The notes below the pieces were generated by a model. It saw only the letters and a program-made list of their open reading frames with translations, did no database searches and had not been told where the DNA came from. DNA of 64,000 nt from the NCBI GenBank assembly GCA_013287475.1, contig JABDDT010000006.1, positions 1 through 64,000 on the forward strand, written 5' to 3'. The stretch comes from Bacteroidota bacterium (lineage in GTDB: Bacteria > Bacteroidota > Bacteroidia > Chitinophagales > Chitinophagaceae). The translations under genes were made by a program, and so were the position numbers. Of this stretch, positions 26,431 through 35,450 are shown piece by piece; position 1 is the first letter of the stretch, and the number at the start of each line of letters is the position of its first letter.

Positions 26431-27384
26431 TTAACGGAATTCCAGTTGATATAACACTGTAAAACTTTGAGAATCGCCAGGCTCTAATAATAATAGTCCA
26501 ATCCCGTTATTAAAAGAATCGGGCGCTGAACTCAGGTTTTCTATTGCGATGGTGTTCCTGTTGTCTGGTGTATAGATCTGGAGATAAGGATAGCTCATAT
26601 CGGGGAAAAAACTCAGGCGAAGACCATTTGCAGGATTTTCCAATGTTGCAGCAGGAAAATCCGGATCAGGCTCCAGCAAAAAGCAATGATCAAATTTCTC
26701 ATTTCCTATAAGCCTTGGTGAATAAAATGTATCCGTCTCAATTATTTCTCCGGTGGGAATCAGGTTTTCATTAAATGCGAGGTTCTTAATGGAGTGGAAG
26801 GATAATAACCAGTCATTAACTTTTCCTTCCAGGCTAAAATAGGGGTGCCATCCATCGGCCATGGGTATGCGCCCGGAAGAAAGATTTTTCACCGTTGTTT
26901 GCAGATATAACCTCCCGGCTTTTTTTAATGTATATTTTACTTGTATTAAATATTCAAAAGGATAGGCATGGTTCTCTTTTTTATAATGATATTCAAGTAA
27001 TATAAATGCCTGATCCTCCAGAACTTTTTTCTCCAGGATGGTAAAGGGCTTGTCAGAAAGAATGCCGTGTATTGAAGAACCGTCATTAAATTTGTCCGGA
27101 AATTCAAAAGAGCTGCCTTCAAATTTATATTTGCCTTCTGAAATCCGGCATACAAATGGGGAAAGCTTGGCGCTTTTATATGAGGATGTAAGATTTTTTT
27201 TCAGGTCAGCAAGATTATTGTAATTATCTATAACCTGGATTCTGCGATTTCCTAAAGGAATGGAGAATTCATGTAAAAGGGCGCCTGCCTGGGGCAGGAT
27301 TCTTACCTGGATTCCGGTTGTAAAATCGGTAATCTGTAAAAGGTCCAGGTCTTCATCCCTTTCGCGCGTTATAGTAAAGGACAT
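26431..27384 (-). CDS. galM: Aldose 1-epimerase (galactose mutarotase family)
   Basis: A protein of 317 residues from the ATG at 27384, taken because the longer ORF start (27474) would lie inside the divergent galK gene. The beta-sandwich epimerase fold is visible: SSIHGILSD (catalytic-type His after SPFVCRI), MADGWHPYFSL (second His) and a C-terminal AIENLSSAPDSFNNGIGLLLLEPG with the conserved glutamate-like region. It interconverts alpha and beta anomers of hexoses. It is divergent from galactokinase with only 23 bases between the chosen starts, so the pair should share a control region. Substrate range is not certain within the family. Confidence 0.85.
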   Translation of the reverse strand: MSFTITRERDEDLDLLQITDFTTGIQVRILPQAGALLHEFSIPLGNRRIQVIDNYNNLADLKKNLTSSYKSAKLSPFVCRISEGKYKFEGSSFEFPDKFNDGSSIHGILSDKPFTILEKKVLEDQAFILLEYHYKKENHAYPFEYLIQVKYTLKKAGRLYLQTTVKNLSSGRIPMADGWHPYFSLEGKVNDWLLSFHSIKNLAFNENLIPTGEIIETDTFYSPRLIGNEKFDHCFLLEPDPDFPAATLENPANGLRLSFFPDMSYPYLQIYTPDNRNTIAIENLSSAPDSFNNGIGLLLLEPGDSQSFTVLYQLEFR

Positions 27385-27407
27385 TTGTAATGTGTTTAAT
27401 TTCGAAG

Positions 27408-28562
27408 ATGATAATGGATATCGAAAGGCAATTTCAACAATATTTCGGAAAAGATTGCCTGATTGCTTCCGCACCAGGCAGGGTGAACCTCATCGGTGAA
27501 CATACAGATTATAATCAGGGTTTTGTGCTGCCGGGCGCTATAGACAGGCATATATATATAGCCATGGCACCAAACCAGTATAAAAAGCTGAACCTGGTTG
27601 CTCCGGGATTCGGGGAGAGCTTTTCTTTTGAGCTGGATCATATGCGTCCTGTAAAGGGTTGGCCTACCTATTTATTGGGAATGATCTATATGATCATGCC
27701 TGAAAAACACCTGCCGGAAGGGATGGATATTTTAATCTCCGGCAATGTGCCAATTGGTGCTGGTATGAGTTCTTCTGCGGCACTCTGTTCCGCATTCGGT
27801 TTAGCACTCAATGAATTTTTTCAATTGGGCTTATCCGGAATGCAAATCGCACTGTTGGCGCAGAAGACAGAACACCGTTTTGCCGGTCTTCAATGTGGTA
27901 TCATGGATCCCTTTGCGAGCCTGCATGGGAAGGCCGGTCACCTGATGAAACTGGATTGCCGAAGTCTGGAATACGAATATATTCCATTTGACTTTCCTGA
28001 TATCCGGATCATCCTGGTGAATTCAATGGTCAGCCACTCACTCGCATCTTCCGAATATAATCTTCGACGTCAGCAATGCGAAGAAGGTGTTGCGGTTCTT
28101 AAAAAATATGAGCCTGCCATGCATTCTTTACGTGACCTGCAGCCACGACTTCTTGAAGAACACAAAGCTGAGCTGGATGAAACCGTATATAAAAGATGCC
28201 ATTTTATTGTGGAAGAAAATCAGCGTCTGCTCGATGGTTGTGAAGATCTCAAAAATAATGATCTCGATGCGTTTGGAAAATTAATGTATGCTTCACACGC
28301 AGGACTGAGCAAAGAATATGAAGTGAGTTGCATAGAATCTGACTTCCTCGTAAATGAAATAAATAAATTAAATGGAGTAAAAGGAGCGAGACAAATGGGC
28401 GGTGGATTTGGCGGATGCATAATTACCCTGGTAGATCATCATGCTGAAGAAAGTTTTATCCTGGATATCCAGAAAAAATATGAATTGCAATTTGGAAAAA
28501 TTCCGGATTGTTATGTGATGAATATTAATGAGGGGGCATACATCCTTAAGCCTTTGGCTTAA
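27408..28562 (+). CDS. galK: Galactokinase
   Basis: A GHMP kinase of 384 residues from ATG 27408 (382 from ATG 27414) that phosphorylates galactose at C1. The galactokinase signature GRVNLIGEHTDYNQGFVLP, the ATP-binding loop GNVPIGAGMSSSAALCSAFG and the C-terminal MGGGFGGCII are complete. The ATG at 27390 would reach into the galM upstream region and adds nothing conserved. The last residues (LKPLA) and the stop codon lie inside a perfect hairpin made of cttaag-type repeat sequence. galT and galE are not in the window. Confidence 0.95.
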   Translation: MIMDIERQFQQYFGKDCLIASAPGRVNLIGEHTDYNQGFVLPGAIDRHIYIAMAPNQYKKLNLVAPGFGESFSFELDHMRPVKGWPTYLLGMIYMIMPEKHLPEGMDILISGNVPIGAGMSSSAALCSAFGLALNEFFQLGLSGMQIALLAQKTEHRFAGLQCGIMDPFASLHGKAGHLMKLDCRSLEYEYIPFDFPDIRIILVNSMVSHSLASSEYNLRRQQCEEGVAVLKKYEPAMHSLRDLQPRLLEEHKAELDETVYKRCHFIVEENQRLLDGCEDLKNNDLDAFGKLMYASHAGLSKEYEVSCIESDFLVNEINKLNGVKGARQMGGGFGGCIITLVDHHAEESFILDIQKKYELQFGKIPDCYVMNINEGAYILKPLA

Positions 28563-28564
28563 GG
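28544..28564. repeat. Perfect hairpin across the galK stop codon
   Basis: Arms ccttaagcc and ggcttaagg (9 bp) enclose a ttt loop. It belongs to the cttaag heptamer family and encodes the galK tail. No U run follows, so it is not a standard terminator. Confidence 0.7.
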
Positions 28565-28638
28565 ATAATGTGGTGAATGTGAAATTGTAGAAAATGAAAA
28601 ATGGGGAAATTAAATTATTAATTATAATGTAGAAGATG

Positions 28639-28680
28639 TTCACACTCTCACACTCTCACACTCTCACACCCTCACACTTT
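28639..28680. repeat. Octamer array (cactctca) at the ispG 3' end
   Basis: About five octamers, cactctca/cacactct, are read on the minus strand as agtgtgag. The array supplies the last ispG codons (Ser-Val-Arg-Val) and the TGA stop at 28664. There is no mirrored partner. Confidence 0.85.
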
Positions 28681-30676
28681 CTTCCGCCTCCACCCAAACA
28701 TTATTTTCTTTCAACAATTGGATTAGTTCGTAAACGGCCGTCTCGCTGTTCACGCCTCGTTTCATTACTTCCTTTCCTTTGTATAACGTGATTTTTCCCG
28801 GACCACTTCCCACATAGCCAAAATCAGCGTCTGCCATTTCTCCTGGACCGTTCACGATACAACCCATGATCGCAATCTTCAACCCCTTAAGGTGACTCGT
28901 TAAAGACCGGATCTTCGCTGTTGTTTCCTGGAGATCAAACAGGGTTCTGCCACAGGAAGGGCATGAAATATATTCTGTTTTCGAAATCCTTGTTCTTGCA
29001 GCCTGGAGAATGGAGAATGACGTATTGTTCAAAAACTGATGATTGTTTTTTGCATTCAGATAAGTTCTTCCGCTTACTTGGACATTCTTGATTTTTTTTG
29101 GGTCATTGATCAGCCAGATCCCGTCGCTCATGCCATCAACCAGCAAGGCGCCGGCTTCCACGGCAAAATGAATAAGCTGCCTGTCGATGGTGCTTTCTGA
29201 ACATTCTATTGCGAGGATAACCGGGATATCCAGATTCCGGTTCATAAGTTCCATTATAAAACGCCTGGTATCCAATACCGGGTTTTCATTATCAGAATAA
29301 AGGGCAAGAATCAGTCCCGGAACTTTTTCCAGCAGTCTGAATAAATCAGGATGGATTGCCTGATTCGAATTCAAACTTAAAAAATTCATTGTTGGTGACC
29401 AGGCTGAAGTTTCTCTTAACTGATCCTGAGTGAATAAGGGGAAATATTTTTCTTCTCCGGCACTGGTTGTCTTTTCAATCAGTTTGTTCCAGGCTTCATA
29501 ATCACAAATTATTTTACAGGTTCCCGGCAGGTTAAAATCAGGTATTTTATTCCCTGAATAAATATAGTCTGCAGCAGCATCTCTGATGTTCCATTTATCC
29601 GTAATCAGATCGTACTCGTATCCAATGCGCTCAAGAGATTCCGGAGTAATGGATGCTTCATGCATAAAATCAGCCACTACCACTGGCGCATGTGTTCCGC
29701 CAATATTATAAACAGTGCGGGTTTTTCTTCTTGTATATTCAAATGGTGAATAAGGTATTTTTTCAATGGGTACTATGTCTGACCCCTTTTGTCTTGAAGT
29801 ATAACGTGCAACAATATCCTGGCAAACGGGAATTTCAAATTCGGGATCTTCGGTCAGGGATACCCGTATGGTATCACCGATACCATCTTCCAGCAGTGTG
29901 CCGATTCCAATAGCTGATTTGATTCTGCCATCTTCTCCATCGCCGGCTTCTGTTACGCCGATATGTAAAGGATAGATCAGGTTAAATTCATCCTGCATAG
30001 TCTTTACGAGGAGTCGGTACGCTTCTACCATCACCAGCGGATTACTCGATTTCATACTCAGCACAATCTGATGATAGTTTTCACTTCTCGCGATGCGGAG
30101 AAATTCCATGGCACTTTCCACCATACCCGTTGGACTATCGCCATACCGGCTCATTATCCGATCACTTAATGATCCGTGATTTGTGCCAATTCGCATAGCT
30201 GTACCATATTCCTTACAAATCCTGATGAGTGGAATAAACCGGTCGTGGATTCTTTCAATTTCTTCCATATAATCTGAGTCACTGTATTCAATGAACTCAA
30301 ACTTTTTTTTGTCGGCGTAGTTACCCGGATTTATCCTGACTTTTTCAACGATGCGTGCAGCAATTTCGGCAGCATTGGGAGTAAAATGAATATCCGCCAC
30401 CAGGGGAGTCTTATATCCTCTTTTCCTGATTTCGTTTTTAATATTTAAAAGGTTTTCTGCTTCCGATTTACTGGGTGCTGTAATCCGGATTAGTTCAGCA
30501 CCAGCCTCAATGCAGCGGATTGATTGTTCTACAGTCTTAACCGTATCCATAGTATCGAATGTTGTCATGGTCTGCACACGTATGAGCGCATCGCCACCCA
30601 AAATAAGATCCCCCACTGTAACAGGAACTGTTTTCAGCCTTTTATATTCAGTGAGAGAATGAGTGTATAATTGCAT
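28664..30676 (-). CDS. ispG: 4-hydroxy-3-methylbut-2-enyl-diphosphate synthase, long form
   Basis: A 670-residue IspG/GcpE, the penultimate enzyme of the MEP isoprenoid pathway, which reduces MEcPP to HMBPP with a [4Fe-4S] cluster. The N-terminal TIM barrel (residues 15-290) and the C-terminal cluster domain with CPSCGRTLFD and MGCIVNGPGEMADADFGYVG are separated by an extra domain of about 250 residues. This long form is typical of Bacteroidota, Chlamydiae and plants. The three cluster cysteines are visible. The last four codons and the stop are from the octamer array. It is monocistronic. Confidence 0.95.
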   Translation of the reverse strand: MQLYTHSLTEYKRLKTVPVTVGDLILGGDALIRVQTMTTFDTMDTVKTVEQSIRCIEAGAELIRITAPSKSEAENLLNIKNEIRKRGYKTPLVADIHFTPNAAEIAARIVEKVRINPGNYADKKKFEFIEYSDSDYMEEIERIHDRFIPLIRICKEYGTAMRIGTNHGSLSDRIMSRYGDSPTGMVESAMEFLRIARSENYHQIVLSMKSSNPLVMVEAYRLLVKTMQDEFNLIYPLHIGVTEAGDGEDGRIKSAIGIGTLLEDGIGDTIRVSLTEDPEFEIPVCQDIVARYTSRQKGSDIVPIEKIPYSPFEYTRRKTRTVYNIGGTHAPVVVADFMHEASITPESLERIGYEYDLITDKWNIRDAAADYIYSGNKIPDFNLPGTCKIICDYEAWNKLIEKTTSAGEEKYFPLFTQDQLRETSAWSPTMNFLSLNSNQAIHPDLFRLLEKVPGLILALYSDNENPVLDTRRFIMELMNRNLDIPVILAIECSESTIDRQLIHFAVEAGALLVDGMSDGIWLINDPKKIKNVQVSGRTYLNAKNNHQFLNNTSFSILQAARTRISKTEYISCPSCGRTLFDLQETTAKIRSLTSHLKGLKIAIMGCIVNGPGEMADADFGYVGSGPGKITLYKGKEVMKRGVNSETAVYELIQLLKENNVWVEAEESVRV

Positions 30677-30718
30677 TGAAATGGTTGATGAATAATATGT
30701 AAAATTACAAAAAGCATC

Positions 30719-30756
30719 TCACTCCCATACTCCCATACTCCCATACTCCCATACTT
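30719..30756. repeat. Octamer array (cccatact)
   Basis: Four to five copies of cccatact lie between the ispG start and the batC stop, with no mirrored partner in the gap. The same unit recurs at 43730-43892. Confidence 0.85.
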
Positions 30757-30762
30757 GTTATT

Positions 30763-31434
30763 TTACCAGTCTTTTTCAGGCTGGCTCAGAGTATGTGTTT
30801 TATTCTGGTTCATTTTGTCCTGAACATCTTTTTCTCTTTGTTCCAGGGATTTTAGATATTGCTCAACCTGTTGTTTAGATAATTTGCTTTGCTGAGGTTT
30901 GGGATTATTGTCGGGTTTATTCTGATCATTTTTTTGTTTATCGTCCGATTTCTTCTTGTCTGATTTGTCTTTTTTATTCTGTTGTTCCTGCTGTTCCTGT
31001 TTCTTTTTTTCAAGAAGGGCTTTTACCAGATTTTCCCTGGCATCACTATCGGCAGAGTTCAATCGGAGAGCATTTTTCCAGGCATCAATACTCTCATCAA
31101 TTTTTTTCTGACGGATCATGGCAACGCCTTTATTATAATAGGCGTTTTGCCTTGTGTTCTCGTCTGCTTTGGATTGCAGTACATCATCATATGAACCCGC
31201 GGCTTTATCATAATCGTTCTTCCTGTATAATGCATCTCCCAGGTTGAAAGAAGCGTCGGGATTTCCGGGTGATTTTTTTAATGCTTTTTCATAATTTGTT
31301 TGCGACTGGTCGTATTCCTGTTTATTATAAAAGCGGTTCCCCCGTCGGATCAGCGCGTCTGTCGTCTGTGCTCTTACATAAGAACAACTGAACAGGGTGA
31401 AAAGCACTAATATGGATAATCTGTTTTTAAGCAA
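30763..31434 (-). CDS. batC: TPR protein BatC
   Basis: A 223-residue exported protein with signal peptide (LFTLFSCSYVRAQ). At least three tetratricopeptide repeats (residues 25-140) are recognisable by their A/N-x-G-x-A-x-Y pattern, for example RGNRFYNKQEYDQSQTNYEKAL. A Lys/Gln/Asp-rich low-complexity tail follows. It overlaps batB by eight bases. In Bacteroidota, BatC is a TPR partner of the von Willebrand proteins BatA and BatB in the aerotolerance operon. The role in aerotolerance is known from Bacteroides; here it is inferred. Confidence 0.85.
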   Translation of the reverse strand: MLKNRLSILVLFTLFSCSYVRAQTTDALIRRGNRFYNKQEYDQSQTNYEKALKKSPGNPDASFNLGDALYRKNDYDKAAGSYDDVLQSKADENTRQNAYYNKGVAMIRQKKIDESIDAWKNALRLNSADSDARENLVKALLEKKKQEQQEQQNKKDKSDKKKSDDKQKNDQNKPDNNPKPQQSKLSKQQVEQYLKSLEQREKDVQDKMNQNKTHTLSQPEKDW

Positions 31435-32422
31435 TTTTTCTTTTTCTTTCAGGGATAAATAATTCCAGTATCAGCAGGACTCCCGCGAAACCGATGAACC
31501 ATGGGAAATAGTTTTTGAAATTGACGAATTCCGAATCTGCCAAGGCCCTTTTTTCAATACTGTCCAGCCGCTGGGATAGTGTGATGGTAGCATCTTCAAG
31601 GTTTTCCAGATGAATATATATTCCATTGGTTGCATCCGAAATACCCGTCAATTCCTGTTCATTGAGTTTTGAAATGACAATATTTCCCTGATTATCTTTT
31701 TTTGGTTGCTTTGTTTCGGGATCGATAATTATGGATCCTTCCGGTGAACCAATGCCCACTGTATTTACCATAACGCCGTCATCGGCCATTTGTTTTGCAA
31801 CTTTCAGTGCGTCCGGATCATGATCTTCCCCGTCAGAGATCAATACCACGGCTTTATATTTATGTTCGTTCTGGTTGAAAGAATTGTTGGCCATCGTGAG
31901 AGCTTCAGCAAAAACAGTTCCCTGGGTTGGAACAGCATCCGGACCTGCTTCAGAAATATAAAGCTTAGCCGCTCCGTGATCGGTTGTGAGGGGCATTTGC
32001 ATATAAGCTCTGCCTGCGAATAAAATCATCCCGATACGGTCATTCTGCAAATGATCAATGAGCCGGTATAAAAGCTGTTTGGCTTTATCAAGACGGCTGG
32101 GTTTCACATCCTGCGCCAGCATACTTTTGCTAACATCCAGCACGATCATTACATCCACACCCTGACGTGATATATTTTCTTCACTGCCTCTTGCACGCAG
32201 ATTAGCCAATCCGGCAACCAGGAAAAATACCGCGACACAAATCAAAATAAATTTCAAAAGGTATTTGCGGGATGAAAATGATTTTACAAGGAGGGCCACC
32301 AGTGCCGGATCACCAATCCTCTTACCAAGTTTTTTCTTCCAGCCGAGTAACTGGTAATAAAGAAAAATTAGTAGCGGTATCAGGATCAGTCCTATAAAAT
32401 ATTCCGGGTGCTGGAAATGCAA
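31427..32422 (-). CDS. batB: Von Willebrand factor A membrane protein BatB
   Basis: A 331-residue membrane protein with N-terminal helices (residues 8-28 and 58-75), a VWA domain and a C-terminal helix (FPWFIGFAGVLLILELFIP). The metal-ion-dependent adhesion site is intact: DVSKSMLAQD (DxSxS), the MPLTTD threonine and SDGEDHD. The order TM-TM-VWA-TM and the overlap with batC identify BatB. The usual upstream neighbour BatA is missing: a 115-base composite repeat and a beta-lactamase gene are found instead. BatD lies 8 kb away. Confidence 0.88.
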   Translation of the reverse strand: MHFQHPEYFIGLILIPLLIFLYYQLLGWKKKLGKRIGDPALVALLVKSFSSRKYLLKFILICVAVFFLVAGLANLRARGSEENISRQGVDVMIVLDVSKSMLAQDVKPSRLDKAKQLLYRLIDHLQNDRIGMILFAGRAYMQMPLTTDHGAAKLYISEAGPDAVPTQGTVFAEALTMANNSFNQNEHKYKAVVLISDGEDHDPDALKVAKQMADDGVMVNTVGIGSPEGSIIIDPETKQPKKDNQGNIVISKLNEQELTGISDATNGIYIHLENLEDATITLSQRLDSIEKRALADSEFVNFKNYFPWFIGFAGVLLILELFIPERKRKIA

Positions 32423-32425
32423 GAC

Positions 32426-32539
32426 TAATTATTAATTATAAATTATTAATTATTAATTCTAACTCATCATACTCTTATACTCTTATACTCCTATACTCTT
32501 ATACTCTCACACTCTCACACTCTCACACTCTCACACTCT
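32426..32539. repeat. Composite array: three repeat types in a row
   Basis: attaatt-type heptamers (32426-32459) are followed by actcttat octamers (32469-32503), which pass without a gap into actctcac octamers (32504-32539). The sudden unit change within one array shows that different families can be joined. Confidence 0.9.
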
Positions 32540-32578
32540 GATAGTTCTTTGCAAGATAATAAACACACACCGCCCGAT

Positions 32579-33385
32579 TCATTTCTTTCCGTTAAAAAAT
32601 CCCAAATGAGCCAGGATGTCTTTTAACATTTTAATCCTTACCTCAATTACTCTTTTTGGCACAGTTGACTCAATATTGAGCACAAAAAAATAGGGATGTT
32701 TATTTTCTTCGATCCAGCCTACAACCCATCCCAGCTCACGGCCCTCTCCCGGGAAACCCCAGCCTGTTTTATAATATAGTTTATAGTTAGAATTCTGTTC
32801 CCGTAACATAACAGATTGCACTATATCCTGCGTACGTTTAAAGAAAGGAAGCTGATCGAAGTATAATTTTTTAACCAGCCCCAGTTCTTCGTCCGGTTTT
32901 ATTTTCAAATGGTTATTTAGCCAGAAGGAATCAATGGGACCGCTTATATCCTTGTTTCCGTAACCGAGACTATCGATCCATAATTTCATGGTATCACGGC
33001 CAATACGCCGGGCCACTTCCTGGTAATAAGGAACGGCTGAAACGGCAAATGCTTCTTTCATTGTGAGATCCTTATTCCAGTCATTATTCCATCGCTTTAC
33101 ACCATCCCATTTGATCACCATGTTTTCATCCCTGATAACACCCGTTTGGATTCCGATCAGAGAATTTACAATTTTGAAAGTGGAAGCGGGAGTAAAGGAA
33201 CTATCACGGTAACGGGGAAGGTTATATATGATGAAATTATTTTCTCCATTACTAAATAAGGCGAAACATCCCTGAACACCGGCAGAATCAAAATATGTCT
33301 TCAGGCTGTCATCCACCTTAACATTATTGGCAGAACAACCTGATAAAACAATATAAAGAAAGGCAGGAATCAGGCAACGGTACAT
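32579..33385 (-). CDS. Class D (OXA-type) beta-lactamase homologue, lipoprotein
   Basis: A protein of 268 residues from the ATG at 33385, which begins a proper lipoprotein signal (IPAFLYIVLSGC). The longer frame upstream lacks signal character. All class D motifs are present in order: PASTFK (Ser-x-x-Lys, whose lysine is carboxylated in OXA enzymes), SAV (S-x-V), YGN and KTGWG. Conserved tryptophans follow in the GWVVGWIEE strand. Such proteins hydrolyse beta-lactams, but some are penicillin-binding or sensory relatives (BlaR-like), so resistance cannot be concluded. It is divergent from the membrane protein at 33456. Confidence 0.88.
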   Translation of the reverse strand: MYRCLIPAFLYIVLSGCSANNVKVDDSLKTYFDSAGVQGCFALFSNGENNFIIYNLPRYRDSSFTPASTFKIVNSLIGIQTGVIRDENMVIKWDGVKRWNNDWNKDLTMKEAFAVSAVPYYQEVARRIGRDTMKLWIDSLGYGNKDISGPIDSFWLNNHLKIKPDEELGLVKKLYFDQLPFFKRTQDIVQSVMLREQNSNYKLYYKTGWGFPGEGRELGWVVGWIEENKHPYFFVLNIESTVPKRVIEVRIKMLKDILAHLGFFNGKK

Positions 33386-33455
33386 AGAAAATTTTTGTAA
33401 AAATAAGCAGCTGTAAACTAAACGGATATGGTTATATTTAAATGGCAGAATTATC

Positions 33456-33974
33456 ATGCTCAATAAGACCGATATTGAAAAGTATTTTATTGCTGAAAAA
33501 CAGGAGAGCCTGGTTTTCCTGGTTATCGGAATAGCCGCCATCACGCTGGCGCTGATTTTTTATTTTATTGCAAAAACGCATGTTTTCAGGGGTGCAGCCA
33601 TTCCGTTGTTGGTTCTTGGTCTTGTTCAGTCTGTCGCCGGCTATGCAGTATACATAAAAAGCGACGATCAGCGCATCAACCAGGTATATGCGTATGATAT
33701 GAATCCCGACCAGTTGAAAACTGTTGAACTCACACGGATGCGAAAGGTCCAGACAAATTTTTTGATCTATAGAGGCATCGAAGTCGGATTGATCCTGGTT
33801 GGATTTATCCTGTTTATACTTTTTCGAAATCCGGAAGGAAAAAATTTCTGGATGGGCCTTGGGATCACCCTTACTTTGATGGCAGCCGAACTTTTCATAG
33901 CAGATTTTATAGCCGCAAAACGAGCATCAAAATATACGGAGCAATTAGAAGAATTCAATAAGCTGAAGGCGTAA
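33456..33974 (+). CDS. Three-to-four-helix membrane protein, unknown
   Basis: A 172-residue protein with hydrophobic segments at about residues 20-40, 47-64, 107-125 and 130-152, and a charged C-terminal helix (AAKRASKYTEQLEEFNKLKA). No known family is recognised. It is divergent from the beta-lactamase gene with 70 bases between. Its last codons and stop run into the largest mirrored array of the middle region. Confidence 0.65.
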   Translation: MLNKTDIEKYFIAEKQESLVFLVIGIAAITLALIFYFIAKTHVFRGAAIPLLVLGLVQSVAGYAVYIKSDDQRINQVYAYDMNPDQLKTVELTRMRKVQTNFLIYRGIEVGLILVGFILFILFRNPEGKNFWMGLGITLTLMAAELFIADFIAAKRASKYTEQLEEFNKLKA

Positions 33975-34390
33975 AGCGTAAGGCATAAGGCGTAAGGCGT
34001 AAAGCGTAAAGCGTAAGGCGTAAAGCGTAAGGCGTAAAGCGTAAGGCATAAGGCGTAAGGCCAAACGTTTAGGTATATGGTTAATGGTTTATAGTTAATG
34101 GAATTTCAGATACAACATAAACCATCCATCATACACCTCGTTAAGCATTACGCCTTACGCTTTACGCTTTACGCCTTACGCTTTACGCTTTACGCCTTAT
34201 GCTTTACGCCTTATGCCTTACGCCTTATGCCTTACGCCTTACGCTTTAAGCCTTACGCCTTACGCTTTAAGCCTTATGCCTTACGCTTTAAGCCTTACGC
34301 CTTACGCTTTAAGCCTTATGCCTTACGCTTTACGCCTTACGCTTTAAGCGTAAGAAAGCCTTAAGCATTCAGCCTTCAGCCTTAAGCTTT
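33965..34390. repeat. Long mirrored heptamer array between convergent genes
   Basis: The left arm (33965-34064) is made of gcgtaaa/gcgtaag/gcataag units. The right arm (34142-34390) is built of cttacgc/ctttacg/cttatgc/cttaagc units in the opposite orientation and is more than twice as long. The unique spacer is about 75 bases. The right arm encodes the last 13 residues of dusB. It also creates a meaningless plus-strand reading frame of repeating Tyr-Ala-Leu-Arg-Phe. No gene lies in this gap. Confidence 0.95.
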
Positions 34391-35348
34391 CCAGGATATT
34401 TTCAATCTCTTCAAGATTGCCTTTCTGAACCAATTGATTACGGACTTCTTTAATATGGGGAATACCTTTCAGATAATTACTATAATGTCTTCGCATTTCA
34501 AGAATACCAAGTACAGGCCCCTTCCACTCTATTGACCTGTACAGATGTTGTCTGATAACATCAATTCTTTCTTCAAGAGAAGGCGCTTCCAAATAATTTC
34601 CTGTTCTCAGGAAATGTTTGATCTCCCGGAAAATCCAGGGATAGCCAATAGCCGCCCTGCCAATCATTATTCCGTCAACGCCATAACGGCTTTTATATTC
34701 AAGTGCTTTTTCAGGACTGTCAACATCGCCATTACCAAAAATGGGAATATTAATTCGCGGATTATTTTTGACTCTCGCAATCAGTGTCCAGTCTGCATCG
34801 CCCTTATATAGTTGTGATCTTGTTCTGCCATGAATGGTGAGGGCTCCTATACCTTCATCCTGCAGGCGTTCCGCAACTTCTTCAATATTTTTTGAATCAT
34901 CATCCCAGCCAAGCCTGGTCTTTACGGTTACAGGAAGGCGTGTGGATTTGATAACAGCCCTGGTGAGCCGCACCATAGCCGGAACATCTTTTAACACAGC
35001 AGCGCCAGCTCCTTTACAGACAACTTTTTTAACGGGGCATCCGAAATTAATATCAACCAGGTCAGGATTTGTTGCGTCAATGATTCGGGCACTGAGTGAC
35101 ATCGCTTCTTCATCACCACCAAAAATCTGGATGCCAAAGGGTCGCTCATATTCAAAAAAATCCAGCTTTTGTCTGCTCTTGATAGCATCCCTTATCAAAC
35201 CTTCTGAAGAAATAAATTCACTATACATCAGATCGGCTCCGTATTTCTTGCACACATAACGGAATGGGGGATCACTCACGTCTTCCATGGGCGCCAGTAG
35301 CAGGGGGAAATCCGGCAGTGTGATATGTTCTCCAATCTGAATCGACAT
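34344..35348 (-). CDS. dusB: tRNA-dihydrouridine synthase
   Basis: A protein of 334 residues from the ATG at 35348, chosen because it yields the standard N-terminus shortly before LLLAPMEDVSDPPFR. A longer frame to 35477 would overlap the divergent CPBP gene. FMN-binding TIM barrel of the DusB type: the catalytic cysteine is in NFGCPVKKVVCKGAGA, followed by VKTRLGW, HGRTRSQLYKG and IFGNGDV. It reduces specific uridines in tRNA. The terminal 13 residues (after ILES) are translated from the heptamer array and are surely not ancestral. Confidence 0.93.
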   Translation of the reverse strand: MSIQIGEHITLPDFPLLLAPMEDVSDPPFRYVCKKYGADLMYSEFISSEGLIRDAIKSRQKLDFFEYERPFGIQIFGGDEEAMSLSARIIDATNPDLVDINFGCPVKKVVCKGAGAAVLKDVPAMVRLTRAVIKSTRLPVTVKTRLGWDDDSKNIEEVAERLQDEGIGALTIHGRTRSQLYKGDADWTLIARVKNNPRINIPIFGNGDVDSPEKALEYKSRYGVDGIMIGRAAIGYPWIFREIKHFLRTGNYLEAPSLEERIDVIRQHLYRSIEWKGPVLGILEMRRHYSNYLKGIPHIKEVRNQLVQKGNLEEIENILESLRLKAECLRLSYA

Positions 35349-35450
35349 CTGTATACTGGGAATATTCGATCCAGCGTCTGGCTGGATTGAAATTGAAGAC
35401 TGGTTGCTTAATTTCGCAGATCTTCTTTCTGCAAATATACTCATTAAACC

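Noticed and set aside
32579-33544. Longer form of the beta-lactamase from 33544
   Set aside because: The first 53 residues overlap the divergent membrane gene and carry no signal; the ATG at 33385 begins a normal lipoprotein signal peptide.
34098-34364. Plus-strand frame encoding a repetitive Tyr-Ala-Leu-Arg-Phe peptide
   Set aside because: It is only the translation of the cttacgc/ctttacg array; the regular peptide arises from three 7-base units making 21 bases (seven codons). No start context or homology.
33965-34390. MITE or insertion sequence
   Set aside because: No terminal inverted repeats with target duplications and no transposase were seen; the inverted arms are composed of tandem units throughout.
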